From Comamonas sp. GB3 AK4-5 (GTDB lineage: Bacteria; Pseudomonadota; Gammaproteobacteria; Burkholderiales; Burkholderiaceae_C): DNA of 64,000 bases. The DNA lies in NCBI RefSeq assembly GCF_041320665.1, contig NZ_CP166730.1, forward strand, positions 4,402,001 to 4,466,000. The letters run 5' to 3'. The number at the start of each line of letters is the position of its first letter. The first letter of the stretch is position 1. The notes beneath the pieces are model-generated. The model was not told where the DNA came from and searched no databases. It saw only the letters and a program-made list of their open reading frames with translations. The translations under genes and the position numbers were made by a program. Shown in pieces: positions 48,404 through 58,862 of the stretch.

Positions 48404-49519
48404 TCACCAGCTGTTCCACACCGATTCGGCCAGGCCAAAGGCCGTGCTGGCGCCCGAGCCGCTGGTGACGGCCACCACGCGCGTGGCTGCATCCGGCGCC
48501 TTGACCAGGCAGGGCGCATCGGGCGAGACGGGGTAGGTGCCCACCCAATGCTCCACCACCTGCTCGCCCTCCAGGCGCAGAGCCTCGCGCAAATGGCGCA
48601 GCATCAACTGGTCCACGGCCTGGCTGGCAAATGGCGGGGGCGCGCTACCGTAGTGGTGGGAGTCGCCCACCACCAGCGAGCCATCGGCACTTTGCACGGC
48701 AATCAGGTGGATGCCGTGGGCCAGGCTGTCGGCCTCGTCCCGCTGCAGCTCGGCGCGCAGGGCTGCGGCTTCGGGCAAGGCGCTATAGCCTTCATAGCGC
48801 ACCATGCTCAGATCCCCCATGACGGAGCCCGCCAGATGAAAGCCTGCCTGCGGCCGCACGCGCAGCATCTGCAGCTGGCACAGCTGCACCTGGTGCGGCG
48901 CCCACTCCCCGGCAAACAGGCCACCAAGGTCGGCGTTGTTGCAGACCACCACACGCTCGGCGTGATAGAGCCCACGCGAGGTGCTCACACGCGGCGTGGC
49001 TACTTGCTGCACGGCTTCGCCAAAACGGAAGTCCACGCCCAACGCCTGCTGCAGCCACTGCGCCAGCAGCGGGATGGCGGTGCGCGACTCCACCCGCAGC
49101 TCGTGCGGGCTGTAGAGCACGGACTGCAGGCCCTCGGTGCGCAGCGCAGGGTGACGGGCTCCAGCCTGGGCCGGCGTCAGCAGTTCACAGCCCTCGGCCA
49201 TGTCGGTGCGCATAAAGGCCTCGGCCACGGCGGCGGCGGCCGGGCGGCGGGCCGTCAGCCACAGGCCTTGGTGCATCACGTCAATGCCGGCCTGGGGCGC
49301 AATCTCGGCCCAGATCTGGCGCGAGCGCATGGCCCGCTGCCAATGGTCTCCGGCGCGCTGGCCGGTGATGGTGACAAAGCCGAAGTTGCGAATGGAGGCG
49401 CCCAGGCAGGCGGCATCGCGCTCGAGCACCAGCACGGACTTGCCGCGCGAGGCAGCGGTATAGGCATGGGCCAGGCCGACGATGCCGGCGCCCACCACGA
49501 TGAGGTCGTAATGTTTCAT
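48404..49519 (-). CDS. FAD-dependent oxidoreductase, phosphonate-locus (TIGR03364) type
   Basis: A 371-residue DAO-family enzyme. The FAD site is VVGAGIVGLAHAYTAASRGKSV. The family type is suggested by its length and by the adjacent transporter for 2-aminoethylphosphonate. Related FAD enzymes in phosphonate loci oxidise 2-aminoethylphosphonate or its N-methyl forms. It ends 176 bp from gmhB and starts 118 bp after the permease gene in the same direction. No phosphonatase is near, so the final C-P cleavage must be elsewhere. Confidence 0.8.
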   Translation of the reverse strand: MKHYDLIVVGAGIVGLAHAYTAASRGKSVLVLERDAACLGASIRNFGFVTITGQRAGDHWQRAMRSRQIWAEIAPQAGIDVMHQGLWLTARRPAAAAVAEAFMRTDMAEGCELLTPAQAGARHPALRTEGLQSVLYSPHELRVESRTAIPLLAQWLQQALGVDFRFGEAVQQVATPRVSTSRGLYHAERVVVCNNADLGGLFAGEWAPHQVQLCQLQMLRVRPQAGFHLAGSVMGDLSMVRYEGYSALPEAAALRAELQRDEADSLAHGIHLIAVQSADGSLVVGDSHHYGSAPPPFASQAVDQLMLRHLREALRLEGEQVVEHWVGTYPVSPDAPCLVKAPDAATRVVAVTSGSGASTAFGLAESVWNSW

Positions 49520-49620
49520 AGCAAATCAGAAAAAAGGTAAAGCTCGCCCCTTCCGCGCAGCAGGACGGCGCGGAGAAGGCATAAAAGCGAAAGGGGAAGG
49601 AAGTGGTGCGCGAAGTGCTT

Positions 49621-49638
49621 AGAGCGTGTTCACGCTCT
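49621..49638. other. Short palindrome at the permease stop
   Basis: AGAGCGTGTTCACGCTCT has 8-bp arms and touches the permease stop codon. It has no T-run on the minus strand. It may slow transcription or stabilise the mRNA end. Confidence 0.4.
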
Positions 49639-51415
49639 TAACGCTGGCGCCAGAGTTGGGTGCGCTTTTGCATCCAGGCGTCCAGGCCCGCGATCAGCAA
49701 GCGCCCCGCCGCAGCGGTGGCAAAGATCAGCGTGGCCATGGCCGCGGCCGGGGCGATGTCGCCTGCATCGTCCATGGCCAGCACGGCCACCGAGGCCAGT
49801 GTGGTTTCGGGCGAATACAAAAAGACCACCGCCGACACCGTGGTCATCGCGTTCACAAAAAAGTAGCCCGCCACCTGCATCACGGCCGGCAGGCACACCG
49901 GCAGGTGCACGCGCCACAGCAGTGTCCAGAAAGGCACGCCCATGGAGTCGGCCACGCGCTCGTATTCCGCATCCAGCTGCTGCAGGGCCGTGAGCTGGGT
50001 GATATGGGCCACCGAGAAGAAATGCGCCACCGTGCACAGCACCAGAATGCCGAGAGAGCCGTAGAGAAAGTGCAGCGGGTTGCCGGCAGCATTGAAGAAC
50101 AGGATGTAGCCCAGACCCAGCGCCAGCCCCGGCACCGCCATGGGCAGCGTGGCCATGGCATGCAGCCATTGGCGCGCCCGCGCCCAGCCCGTGGGCTTGG
50201 CCACCAGGTAAGCGCTCAAAAAGCTCAGCAAGGCCCCCAGCACGGCCGTGGCCGCCGCCAGCATCAGCGAGTTGCCGTAGCTGGCCCAGCCACCGCCATC
50301 CACCATGTCGAACTGGTAGTTCTTCAGACTCAGACTCAGGTTGTAAGGCCAGAACGTGACCAGCGAGGCCAGCACCGCCGTGCCCATCACCACCAGCAGC
50401 ACCAGGGCCACCAGGCTGCAATACAGCAGCAGCGCGCGGTCCAGCGGCGCATGGGGTTGGGGCTGCAAGGGCACGGCACGCACCGCCATGGCAGCGGCCT
50501 GCTTGGCACGCAGATGGCGCTCGGCAGCAAAGGCCAGACCGGCCGGCACCAGCAGCAGCATGGCCACCACAGCGCCCATGGACAGGTTTTGCTGGCCAAT
50601 CACCTGTTTGTAGATATCGGTGGCCAGCATTTGCGTGTTGCCGCCAATGACCTTGGGCACGCCAAAATCCGTCATCACCAGCACAAAGACCACCACCCAG
50701 GCAATCATCAACCCATAGCGGCTGCCCGGCAGCGTGACCTGGCAAAAGCTGCGCCAGCGGCCCGCGCCCAGCGTGGCAGCGGCCTCATACAAACGGGCAT
50801 CGCCCGAACCCAGTGTGGTGCACAACATCATCAGCGCATGCGGGAAGGTCCACAGCACCGAGCCGACCACGATGCCAAAGGGCCCATAGGCCGAGCCCCC
50901 CAGCAGCAGCGACTTGAGCAGGCCTTGCGTGCCGAACAGATAGATCAGGCTGATGGCCATCAACAGCGACGGCGCCAGCAGCGGCACCAGGGCCATGGCA
51001 CGAAACCATTTGGCCAGCGGCATGCAAGAGCGCATCACCCCGTAGGCATAGCCGTAGGCCAGGGCCACGCACAGCGTGCTGCTGATGGCGGACAGCAGCA
51101 CGCTGTTGAGCAACGACTGCCCCACGCCGGGCGTGCGGGCGTAAACCCAGTACTGGGCCAGGCCCGAGAACTTGTCATCGGCCGACCAGAAGCTGCGCCC
51201 CAGCAGCGTCCCCACCGGCAAGGCAATCGCCACCAGCAGCACCGCTAGCAGGCCCAGCACCAGCAAGCCCAGCCACAGCTTTTCCCAGTTGAACACCCGC
51301 GATTGCGGGGGCGTGGCCGGGCCGGAGGCCTGGCGACGGTCCACCTCCACCGCAGCAGAAGGCATGGGCACGCCAACGCCCAATGGGGACACCGGCAGCA
51401 CAGCAGACAGCACGC

Positions 51416-51419
<4 letters not shown>
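49638..51419 (-). CDS. phnU: ABC transporter permease, two-domain (2-aminoethylphosphonate type)
   Basis: A 593-residue permease with two fused binding-protein-dependent permease domains, starting at ATG 51417-51419 (MSVLSAVLPVSPLGVG). The first EAA-like loop is YEAAATLGAGRWRSFCQVTLPGSR, and the second is YERVADSMGVPFWTLLWRVHLPV; each has about six hydrophobic helices. This iron(III)/phosphonate-type layout is the one seen in putative 2-aminoethylphosphonate importers. Its start overlaps the ATPase stop (ATGA). The symbol is by family only. Confidence 0.85.
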
Positions 51420-52492
<1,073 letters not shown>

Positions 52493-52534
52493 GTATCTCT
52501 TTCAACGTTCAAGCCTGGAGAGGGGAAAAAAGCC

Positions 52535-52573
52535 CCCTCACCCCCACCCTCTCCCGCAAGCGGGCGAGGGAGA
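52535..52573 (-). repeat. Hairpin repeat unit A, copy 1
   Basis: A 39-bp unit with the stem CCCGC..GCGGG. It is nearly identical to 59901-59939. It lies 42 bp upstream of the phnT-like gene and is the first part of a composite element together with units B and C. Confidence 0.8.
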
Positions 52574-52592
52574 CATACCAGGGCCAGACCGG

Positions 52593-52628
52593 CCCCCATC
52601 CCCGCCTTCCCCCGGTGGGGGAAGGAGC
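52593..52628 (-). repeat. Hairpin repeat unit B, copy in the phn locus
   Basis: A 36-bp unit with TTCCCCC..GGGGGAA, the same type that flanks the DUF559 gene at 2845-2880 and 3257-3292. It follows unit A by 19 bp. Confidence 0.8.
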
Positions 52629-52687
52629 AACACCCAAGCAGCCGAGCCAACGTGCCCCAGTCCTCTGTCGCATGCCGAGCACTCGTT

Positions 52688-52784
52688 CGCCAGAGACACC
52701 GCGCAAGGGCCGCCCCGCCGCGCTGGTGTCGTCCCCCTCCGGCGAAGCCAGAGAGGGGAAGCGGCGCAGCCGCTCAGGGGGTGC
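52688..52784 (-). repeat. Dispersed repeat unit C, copy 2 (after phnS-like gene)
   Basis: A 97-bp minus-strand copy of unit C. It begins with CACCCCCTGAG 1 nt after the TAA stop of the binding-protein gene. Paired arms GCGGC/GCCGC-like and CCCCTC/GAGGGG can form hairpins that would end the phnS message or protect it. Confidence 0.8.
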
Positions 52785-53831
52785 TTATTTCTTCTCTGCC
52801 TTGGCCTCATAACGACGCGCCCACTCGGCCAGAATGCGGTCGCGGTTGGTGGCCGACCAGTTGAAGTCGTTCTTGGCCAGGCGCTTTTCCAGATCGGCAG
52901 GGATGAACTCGTGCTTTTCCTGGGCTTCGGGCAGGGCCAGCACGGCAAAGTTGGCAGCGTAGAGCTGGTTGGCCTCGGGCGTCACGGCCCAGTCAGCCAG
53001 GGCCTTGGCGGCTTCCTGCTTTTTGCTGGTCTTCAAAATGGCCGTGGCCTCCACATCCCAGCCCAGGCCTTCCTTGGGGAAGATGATGTCGATCGGCGCC
53101 CCGTCCTTCTTGGTCTTGTTGGCGCGGTATTCAAAGCTCAGGCCCACGGGAAATTCGCCCGCGCCGGCCTGGCGGCAGGGCTTGGAGCCGCTGTGGGTGT
53201 AGACGCCGATGTTCTGGTGCAGCGCGTCCATATAGGCCCAGCCTTTTTCCTCGCCCATCATCTGCAGCCAGGCCGCCACCATCAAATAGCCTGTGCCGCT
53301 GGATGCGGGGTGGGGCATGGTGATGCTGCCCTTGAATGCAGGCTGGGTCAGGTCAGCCCAGCTGGTGGGCGTGGGCAGCTTGCGCTTTTGGCCTTCCACG
53401 GTGTTGAAGCACACGGCGGACGACCACAGGTCCATGCCCACCCAGGTGGGGGTCGCGGCCGGGTCACGCATGGTGGAACGCACCTTGGCCAGGTTCTTGG
53501 GCGCATAGGGCAGGAGCATGCCCTGCTTGTCCAGCAGCATCAGCGAAGTGGCGGCCACACCCCAGACCGCATCGGCCTGGGGATTGGATTTTTCGGCCAG
53601 CAGGCGGGCGGTGATGATCCCCGTGCTGTCGCGCACAAACTTCAACTCGATCTCGGGATGGGCTTTTTCAAAACCAACCTTGTAGGCCTTGATCTGGTCG
53701 GCCTCCAGGGCCGAATACACCAACAATTCGGTCTTGGCCGCCAGGGCCGAGCCGGCAGCACCCAGCAGCGAGCAGGCAGCGGCAGTCAGCAAGGCAAGGC
53801 GGCGGGAGCGGGAAGCAAGGGCGAGGCGCAT
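52785..53831 (-). CDS. phnS: ABC transporter substrate-binding protein (2-aminoethylphosphonate type)
   Basis: A 348-residue periplasmic binding protein starting at ATG 53829-53831 (MRLALASRSRRLALLTAAAC). The signal peptide ends after about residue 32 (GSALAA|KTELLVYSAL). The mature part (LVYSALEADQIKAYKVGFEK, DSTGIITARLLAEKSNPQADAVWG) fits the Fe(III)/phosphonate binding protein class. The operon context suggests 2-aminoethylphosphonate. It is followed by unit C and then phnT-like and phnU-like genes. Confidence 0.87.
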   Translation of the reverse strand: MRLALASRSRRLALLTAAACSLLGAAGSALAAKTELLVYSALEADQIKAYKVGFEKAHPEIELKFVRDSTGIITARLLAEKSNPQADAVWGVAATSLMLLDKQGMLLPYAPKNLAKVRSTMRDPAATPTWVGMDLWSSAVCFNTVEGQKRKLPTPTSWADLTQPAFKGSITMPHPASSGTGYLMVAAWLQMMGEEKGWAYMDALHQNIGVYTHSGSKPCRQAGAGEFPVGLSFEYRANKTKKDGAPIDIIFPKEGLGWDVEATAILKTSKKQEAAKALADWAVTPEANQLYAANFAVLALPEAQEKHEFIPADLEKRLAKNDFNWSATNRDRILAEWARRYEAKAEKK

Positions 53832-54072
53832 GGCAGATTCCTGAAAAGTGAGGGCATGAAAGCCGTGGTGGAGCCAGCCCCAGAGGCGCTGACTCCCTGC
53901 CTTGCACTGTAGGAAACAGATGTGAAACCTGCGTGTCACAGAACCGAAATTTGCCGAAGCGTTTATTGGAAAATTTGCGCCCCTTCGCTATGGGAGATCT
54001 GCCCACCGCCGCTGCCGCCGTGGTGAAATGCTGCCAGCCGGCTGGAGCCGCTTCCTGGCCACCCCACACACC

Positions 54073-54951
54073 ATGTTCGTCACGCAACTGCAGTCCTTTT
54101 TCTGGGTGGCCCGGCTGGGCAGCATCACCCTGGCGGCACGCCATCTGGGGCTGAGCCAGCCCACCGTCACCACCCAGATCCGCGCGCTGGAAGCGCATTA
54201 CGGCGTGGAACTTTTCCAGCGCCAGGGCGGACGCCTGAACCTGTCGGGTGAGGGCCTGCAGTTGCTACCCCAGGTGGAGCAGCTGCTGCTGCAGACGGTG
54301 GAGTTGGAGTCGGCCCTGCGCCATGCGGGCGACGGCAGCCAGGGCGGGCTGCTGCGCATAGGCGCCACCGCCCCCTATTACGTGTTGGACATCGTGCAGC
54401 GCTTTACCCTGCAGTTCCCGCGCGTGCAGCTGTCCATTTGCAGCGGCAACTCGCAGCAGATGGTGCAGGCCCTGTCGGCCTACCAGGTGGACCTGGCCAC
54501 CTCGTCCACGCCCGAAAGCGACCCACGCCTGCTGCGTCTGGAGCTGGGCCAGGACCCTCTGGCCCTGGTGGTACACCGCAGCCACAGACTGGCTGGCCAC
54601 ACCCAGGTGGAAGTGGCCGAGCTGGCGGCAGAGACCTTGATCCTGCGCGAGCCCGGCTCGGTGACCCGGCGGCTGACCGAACAGCTGCTGGCCGATGCCG
54701 GCGTCGCCCCGACGCGGGTGCTGGAAATTGCCAGCCGCGAAGGCATACGCGAGGCGGTGATACGCGCCATGGGCGTCAGCGCCTTTGCCCGCCACGAGGC
54801 CACGGCCCACCCCGAGCTGGTGGTGCTGCCCTTTGCCGGACCCGTACCCCATTTACCCGAATACCTGTACTGCCTGCAAAGCCGCAGCCAGGCACCGCTG
54901 ATTGCGGCTTTTCTGGCGGCCAGCCAGGTGAAAACATACCAAAAAACATAG
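54073..54951 (+). CDS. LysR-family regulator, divergent from the phn-type operon
   Basis: A 292-residue regulator from ATG 54073-54075 (MFVTQLQSFFWVARLGS). Its N-terminal helix-turn-helix is SITLAARHLGLSQPTVTTQIRALEAHYGVELFQ, and the ligand domain follows. It is transcribed away from the binding-protein gene; the 241-bp region between them should hold both promoters. By position it controls the uptake operon, with a phosphonate or a breakdown product as the probable inducer. Confidence 0.9.
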   Translation: MFVTQLQSFFWVARLGSITLAARHLGLSQPTVTTQIRALEAHYGVELFQRQGGRLNLSGEGLQLLPQVEQLLLQTVELESALRHAGDGSQGGLLRIGATAPYYVLDIVQRFTLQFPRVQLSICSGNSQQMVQALSAYQVDLATSSTPESDPRLLRLELGQDPLALVVHRSHRLAGHTQVEVAELAAETLILREPGSVTRRLTEQLLADAGVAPTRVLEIASREGIREAVIRAMGVSAFARHEATAHPELVVLPFAGPVPHLPEYLYCLQSRSQAPLIAAFLAASQVKTYQKT

Positions 54952-55024
54952 CTGACTACGCATACACAGAGCACGCTAGATGCTTTTTTTCTGCAAAACA
55001 GCATTGCACGAGCAGCGGTAGGCT

Positions 55025-55185
55025 GGAGTGGGCCTGAGAAGACCAACCTGGCGCCAGAACCTTCTCCACAACGACCAGACGGCACTGCAGGCTAGGCGCA
55101 CGCCCGCAGACAGTATCGAGATACGGCAAGGGCGAGCAACAACGCATGAAGTGCCGTATGGGCGCCTCCCAACGAATCACCTACC
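55025..55185. ncRNA. Dispersed structured element, copy 2 (candidate RNA or repeat)
   Basis: The second 161-bp copy. It keeps an outer stem (ACGGCACT 55079-55086 with AGTGCCGT 55150-55157), the middle CGCCC/GGGCG stem (55101-55105 with 55130-55134) and the inner GTAT/ATAC hairpin (55113-55124). The loop sequences GCAGACAGTA and GCGAGCAACAA are the same as in copy 1. It lies in the gap between the LysR gene and fabB, which are convergent; the gap 54952-55262 holds only this element and a terminator. Confidence 0.6.
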
Positions 55186-55207
55186 AAGCGAAGACAGGCT
55201 TCTAAGC

Positions 55208-55239
55208 AAAAAGCCCTGGGCTCATGCACAGGGCTTTTT
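55208..55239. terminator. Bidirectional terminator between the LysR gene and fabB
   Basis: AAAAAGCCCTG and CAGGGCTTTTT form a perfect 11-bp stem with flanking A- and T-runs, so it can end transcription in both directions. It lies 24 bp from the fabB stop. Confidence 0.88.
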
Positions 55240-55262
55240 CTTGGGGCAAGTTGCGTCCGCGC

Positions 55263-56486
55263 TTACTGGCCGTCCCAGCGCTGGAGCACCAGCGAGGCAT
55301 TGGTGCCGCCAAAACCAAAGCTGTTGGACAGCACGGTCTTCAGTGCGGCGTCACGCGTCTGGGTCACCAGGGGCATATCGCCCAGCAGCGGGTCAGGCGT
55401 TTCCACATTCGCCGAGCCGGCGATAAAGCCCTTGTTCAGCATGATCAGGCAGTAGATGGCTTCCTGCACGCCGGTGGCGCCCAGCGAGTGGCCAGTCAAG
55501 GACTTGGTCGACGAGAACGGGGGCACGGCGTCGCCAAACAATGTACGCATGGCGCGCACTTCCTGCATATCGCCCACGGGGGTCGAGGTGCCATGGGTGT
55601 TGATGTAGTCGATGGGGCCATCCACGGTGTCCATTGCCTGCTGCATGCAGGCAATGGCGCCGTCTCCGGAAGGGGCCACCATGTCTTCGCCGTCGCTGGT
55701 GGCACCAAAGCCCACCACTTCAGCCAAGATGGTGGCGCCACGGGCCAGGGCGTGGTCCAGGCTTTCCAGCACCACGGCGCCGCCGCCGCCGGCGATGACA
55801 AAGCCATCGCGGTTGGCGTCATAGGCACGCGATGCCAGCTCGGGCGTGGCGTTGTACTTGCTGGACATGGCACCCATGCCGTCAAACAGCAGCGACATGC
55901 CCCAGGACAGCTCTTCGCCGCCGCCGGCAAACATCACGTCCTGCATGCCCCAGGCGATCTGCTGCGCAGCCGCGCCAATGCAGTGGGCCGAGGTACTGCA
56001 GGCCGAGGTGATGGAGTAGTTGATGCCCTTGACCTTGAAATTGGTCGCCAGGCAAGCGGAGACGGTGGAGCTCATGCAACGCGTGACCTGGTAGGGCCCC
56101 ACGCGGCGTATGCCTTTTTCGCGCAGCGTGTCGGCCGCCTCGATCTGGTTGGCGGGCGAGCCGCCGCCCGACCCCATGATCAGGCCGGTGCGCGGATGGC
56201 TCACCTGCTCGGGCGTCAGCCCGGCTTGCTTGATGGCATCTTCCAGCGCAATTTGCGAGTAGGCCGCGGCATCACCCATGAAGCGCAGCTGCTTGCGGTC
56301 AATGCGCGCTTCCACGTCGATCTCGGGAATGCCAGCCACTTGACTGCGCATACCCAGCTCGGTGAACTGGGGCATGGCCTTGATGCCGGAGCGGCTCGCG
56401 CGCAGCGAGGCCTCCACCGTCTCGAGGTCGTTGCCGATGCAGGACACAATGCCTGCACCCGTGATCACTACCCGCTTCTTGCTCAT
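55263..56486 (-). CDS. fabB: Beta-ketoacyl-ACP synthase I
   Basis: A 407-residue condensing enzyme. The start is [20 protein letters not shown]. The active-site Cys163 is in [14 protein letters not shown], and His residues are in HGTSTPVGD and [12 protein letters not shown]. FabB elongates unsaturated and saturated acyl-ACP and works with FabA. It overlaps the fabA stop (ATGA). Confidence 0.96.
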   Translation of the reverse strand: MSKKRVVITGAGIVSCIGNDLETVEASLRASRSGIKAMPQFTELGMRSQVAGIPEIDVEARIDRKQLRFMGDAAAYSQIALEDAIKQAGLTPEQVSHPRTGLIMGSGGGSPANQIEAADTLREKGIRRVGPYQVTRCMSSTVSACLATNFKVKGINYSITSACSTSAHCIGAAAQQIAWGMQDVMFAGGGEELSWGMSLLFDGMGAMSSKYNATPELASRAYDANRDGFVIAGGGGAVVLESLDHALARGATILAEVVGFGATSDGEDMVAPSGDGAIACMQQAMDTVDGPIDYINTHGTSTPVGDMQEVRAMRTLFGDAVPPFSSTKSLTGHSLGATGVQEAIYCLIMLNKGFIAGSANVETPDPLLGDMPLVTQTRDAALKTVLSNSFGFGGTNASLVLQRWDGQ

Positions 56487-57007
56487 GCTGCCTTACCTTG
56501 GGCTTGGCCTTCGCGCAGAAACAGACCCACGCGCAGGTCATTGGCTACATAGATTTCTTTGCCGTCGGCCAACAGGCGGGCATCGCCGATGGCCATGATC
56601 AGCTTGCGCTTGATCACACGCTTGATATCAATTTCATATGTCACGAGTTTGACGTCGGGACCCACTTCGCCGGTGAATTTCACCTCGCCAGCGCCCAGGG
56701 CGCGGCCACGACCGGGCAAGCGCAGCCAGGTCAGGTAAAAACCGATCAGCTGCCACATGGCGTCCAGGCCCAGGCAACCGGGCATGACGGGGTCGCCCTG
56801 GAAGTGGCACTTGAAGAACCACAGCTCGGGATTGACGTCCAGCTCGGCCACGATCTTGCCCAGGCCGTGCGCGCCGCCGTCTTCGGAGATATGCGTGATG
56901 CGATCAAACATCAGCATGGGAGGCAGGGGCAGACGCCCACTGTCCGGGGTGAACAGCTTGCCTTCACCCGAGGCAATCAGTTGTTCGAAGGAAAACGATT
57001 CGGCCAT
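56483..57007 (-). CDS. fabA: 3-hydroxydecanoyl-ACP dehydratase/isomerase
   Basis: A 174-residue hot-dog enzyme that makes trans-2 and cis-3 decenoyl-ACP, the branch point for anaerobic unsaturated fatty acids. His68 in [12 protein letters not shown] and Asp82 in GCLGLD are the catalytic pair. Its start is ATG 57005-57007. The 151-bp region upstream should contain the promoter; no FabR site could be recognised. Confidence 0.96.
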   Translation of the reverse strand: MAESFSFEQLIASGEGKLFTPDSGRLPLPPMLMFDRITHISEDGGAHGLGKIVAELDVNPELWFFKCHFQGDPVMPGCLGLDAMWQLIGFYLTWLRLPGRGRALGAGEVKFTGEVGPDVKLVTYEIDIKRVIKRKLIMAIGDARLLADGKEIYVANDLRVGLFLREGQAQGKAA

Positions 57008-57158
57008 TTTTTACGTTAACTCCAGCGCGGCAAATGCCATCGCATATTGATGTTGTGCTTCGCCGCAGAGTGTACGGGCGCCGCAGGCGGGCATTATCGA
57101 AGCTATTTGTTGTTAGGGCACCACTAACCCTGTAGGTATAGTCCGACTTTGCACGGTC

Positions 57159-58766
57159 TCAGCGACGGCGCAGCCGCCATGCAGCCAGGCCCAGCACCAC
57201 CGCACACAGCAGCGACAGCGGCCACAGCCCCAGCGCCGCTACCCAGCGGGCATAGGGCGTCAGCTGCTCCCGGCCCTGGGTAGTGGCCAGCAACACACCG
57301 CGTTTCAAAGCAGGCAAATGGTGGGTGACCACCCCGCGGTGATCGATCGCAACTGTAGCCCCAGTGTTGGTTGCACGCAGCATGGGGCGCTCAAATTCCA
57401 AGGAGCGCATGCGGCTAATGTGCAAATGCTGGTCGATGGCGCTGCTGTCGCCGAACCAGGCAATATTGCTCATATTGATGAGCACCGTAGGCGCCTGGGC
57501 CGCATCGGCAAAGCGTGCGCCCAGCTCTTCGCCGAACAAGTCCTCATAGCAGATATTGGCGCCCAGGCGCTCGCCCTGCCACAGCATGGGCGGCTGGGCC
57601 ACGGCGCCGCGCGCAAAGTCGCCCAGGGGAATGTTCATCATGCGCACAAACCACTGGAACATGGGCGGAATGAATTCGCCAAAAGGCACCAGATGGTGCT
57701 TGTCGTAGCGGTACACACCTTGGCCGCCGGGCTGCCAGCCCAGGGCCGCATTGGCATAGCCGCGCTCATCCAGCAGCGGGATGCCCACCAGGGCCGCATG
57801 GGCGCCGCGCCCGCTTTCCTGGTAGCGGTAGGGGGCACTGATGGCATCCAGATAGCCTTCGGGCAGCTGATTGGGCAACAGCGGCAACGCGGTTTCCGGG
57901 GCCACCACCAAGGGGGCTGCCGGCTGCAGCAGCTGGCGGGCATACCAGTCCAGGGACTGGGCAATGCCTTCACCGGGCTCGAACTTCACGTCCTGCGCAA
58001 TATTTCCCTGCAGCAGCGCCACCTCCAGCACCGGGCGGTCTGCGGCCAGGGCATCGCCCTCGGCCAGCGCCTTCAGGCGCCAGCTGCCCAGGGCCGCCAG
58101 GGCCGCCGCCGTCAGCACCAGAGGCAAGCCCCAGCGCAGCACACGGCGGCGCGGGCTGTCCACGGCCTGGGCCAGCAGCATGGCCAGCCAGGCCGCCACA
58201 GCGCCCGTGCCATACACGCCCACCCAGCGCGGCAACGCGGCCAGCGGGCCGTCCACATGGGCGTAACCCGCTGCGCCCCAGGGGAAGCCGGTCCACAGCC
58301 AGCCCCGGGCCAGCTCCGCCAAGCTCCAGGCAGCGGCAAACACCAGGGCCGCCCAGGCCGGGTGCAGCGGCCGCAGCCGCACAAAACCCCAACAGGCGAT
58401 GGCGTAGTAGCTGCCTAAAAAAGCCGCCAGCGCCAGCACCGCCAGGGCCGCCAGCGGCGCGGGCAGCCCACCATAGGTGTGCATGGAGATGAACAGCCAC
58501 CAGAAGGTGCCGCAGAGCCAGGCCGTGGCAAACACCCCGCCGCGCCAGGCCGCGCTGCGCGCCGTGGGGGCATGCAACAGGCCGACGGCCAGCACGGCCA
58601 GGCTCAGTAGTTGCAACCACCACAGCGCCTGGCCTGTACCCGGCCAGGCCAGGGCAGCGGCCTGCAGCTCGCCCGCCAGCAGCATGGCAACCAACCAGCC
58701 AAGGCCCACAAAGCGGTGGCCGGCGCTAGATAAAACAGGAGCAGCGTGAGCAGGTGGCATGGGCAT
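57159..58766 (-). CDS. lnt: Apolipoprotein N-acyltransferase
   Basis: A 535-residue inner-membrane enzyme that adds the third acyl chain to lipoproteins. The N-terminal half has about eight hydrophobic helices. The nitrilase-like C-terminal domain has the Glu-Lys-Cys set in VVAPETALPLL, KHHLVPFGE and NICYEDLFGE. Alternative starts are ATG 58766 and 58760. It follows the corC-like gene, a standard pair in betaproteobacteria. Confidence 0.95.
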   Translation of the reverse strand: MPMPPAHAAPVLSSAGHRFVGLGWLVAMLLAGELQAAALAWPGTGQALWWLQLLSLAVLAVGLLHAPTARSAAWRGGVFATAWLCGTFWWLFISMHTYGGLPAPLAALAVLALAAFLGSYYAIACWGFVRLRPLHPAWAALVFAAAWSLAELARGWLWTGFPWGAAGYAHVDGPLAALPRWVGVYGTGAVAAWLAMLLAQAVDSPRRRVLRWGLPLVLTAAALAALGSWRLKALAEGDALAADRPVLEVALLQGNIAQDVKFEPGEGIAQSLDWYARQLLQPAAPLVVAPETALPLLPNQLPEGYLDAISAPYRYQESGRGAHAALVGIPLLDERGYANAALGWQPGGQGVYRYDKHHLVPFGEFIPPMFQWFVRMMNIPLGDFARGAVAQPPMLWQGERLGANICYEDLFGEELGARFADAAQAPTVLINMSNIAWFGDSSAIDQHLHISRMRSLEFERPMLRATNTGATVAIDHRGVVTHHLPALKRGVLLATTQGREQLTPYARWVAALGLWPLSLLCAVVLGLAAWRLRRR

Positions 58767-58862
58767 GAGGCCAAAAAGACGCAGAACAACACAGTCAAGC
58801 AGCAGGCAGACAACGCAGGCCTATGACCCAGGCGCTGCCTGCCCGTGGACACAGAGCGGCGA

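Noticed and set aside
54956..55180. Minus-strand frame through structured element copy 2 with a pattern shared with copy 1 (CCSP.PY..TVCGR)
   Set aside because: Considered as a small protein family, but neither copy has a consistent start or ribosome-binding site, and paired base changes favour a nucleic-acid structure. Kept as a candidate RNA or repeat; not excluded fully.
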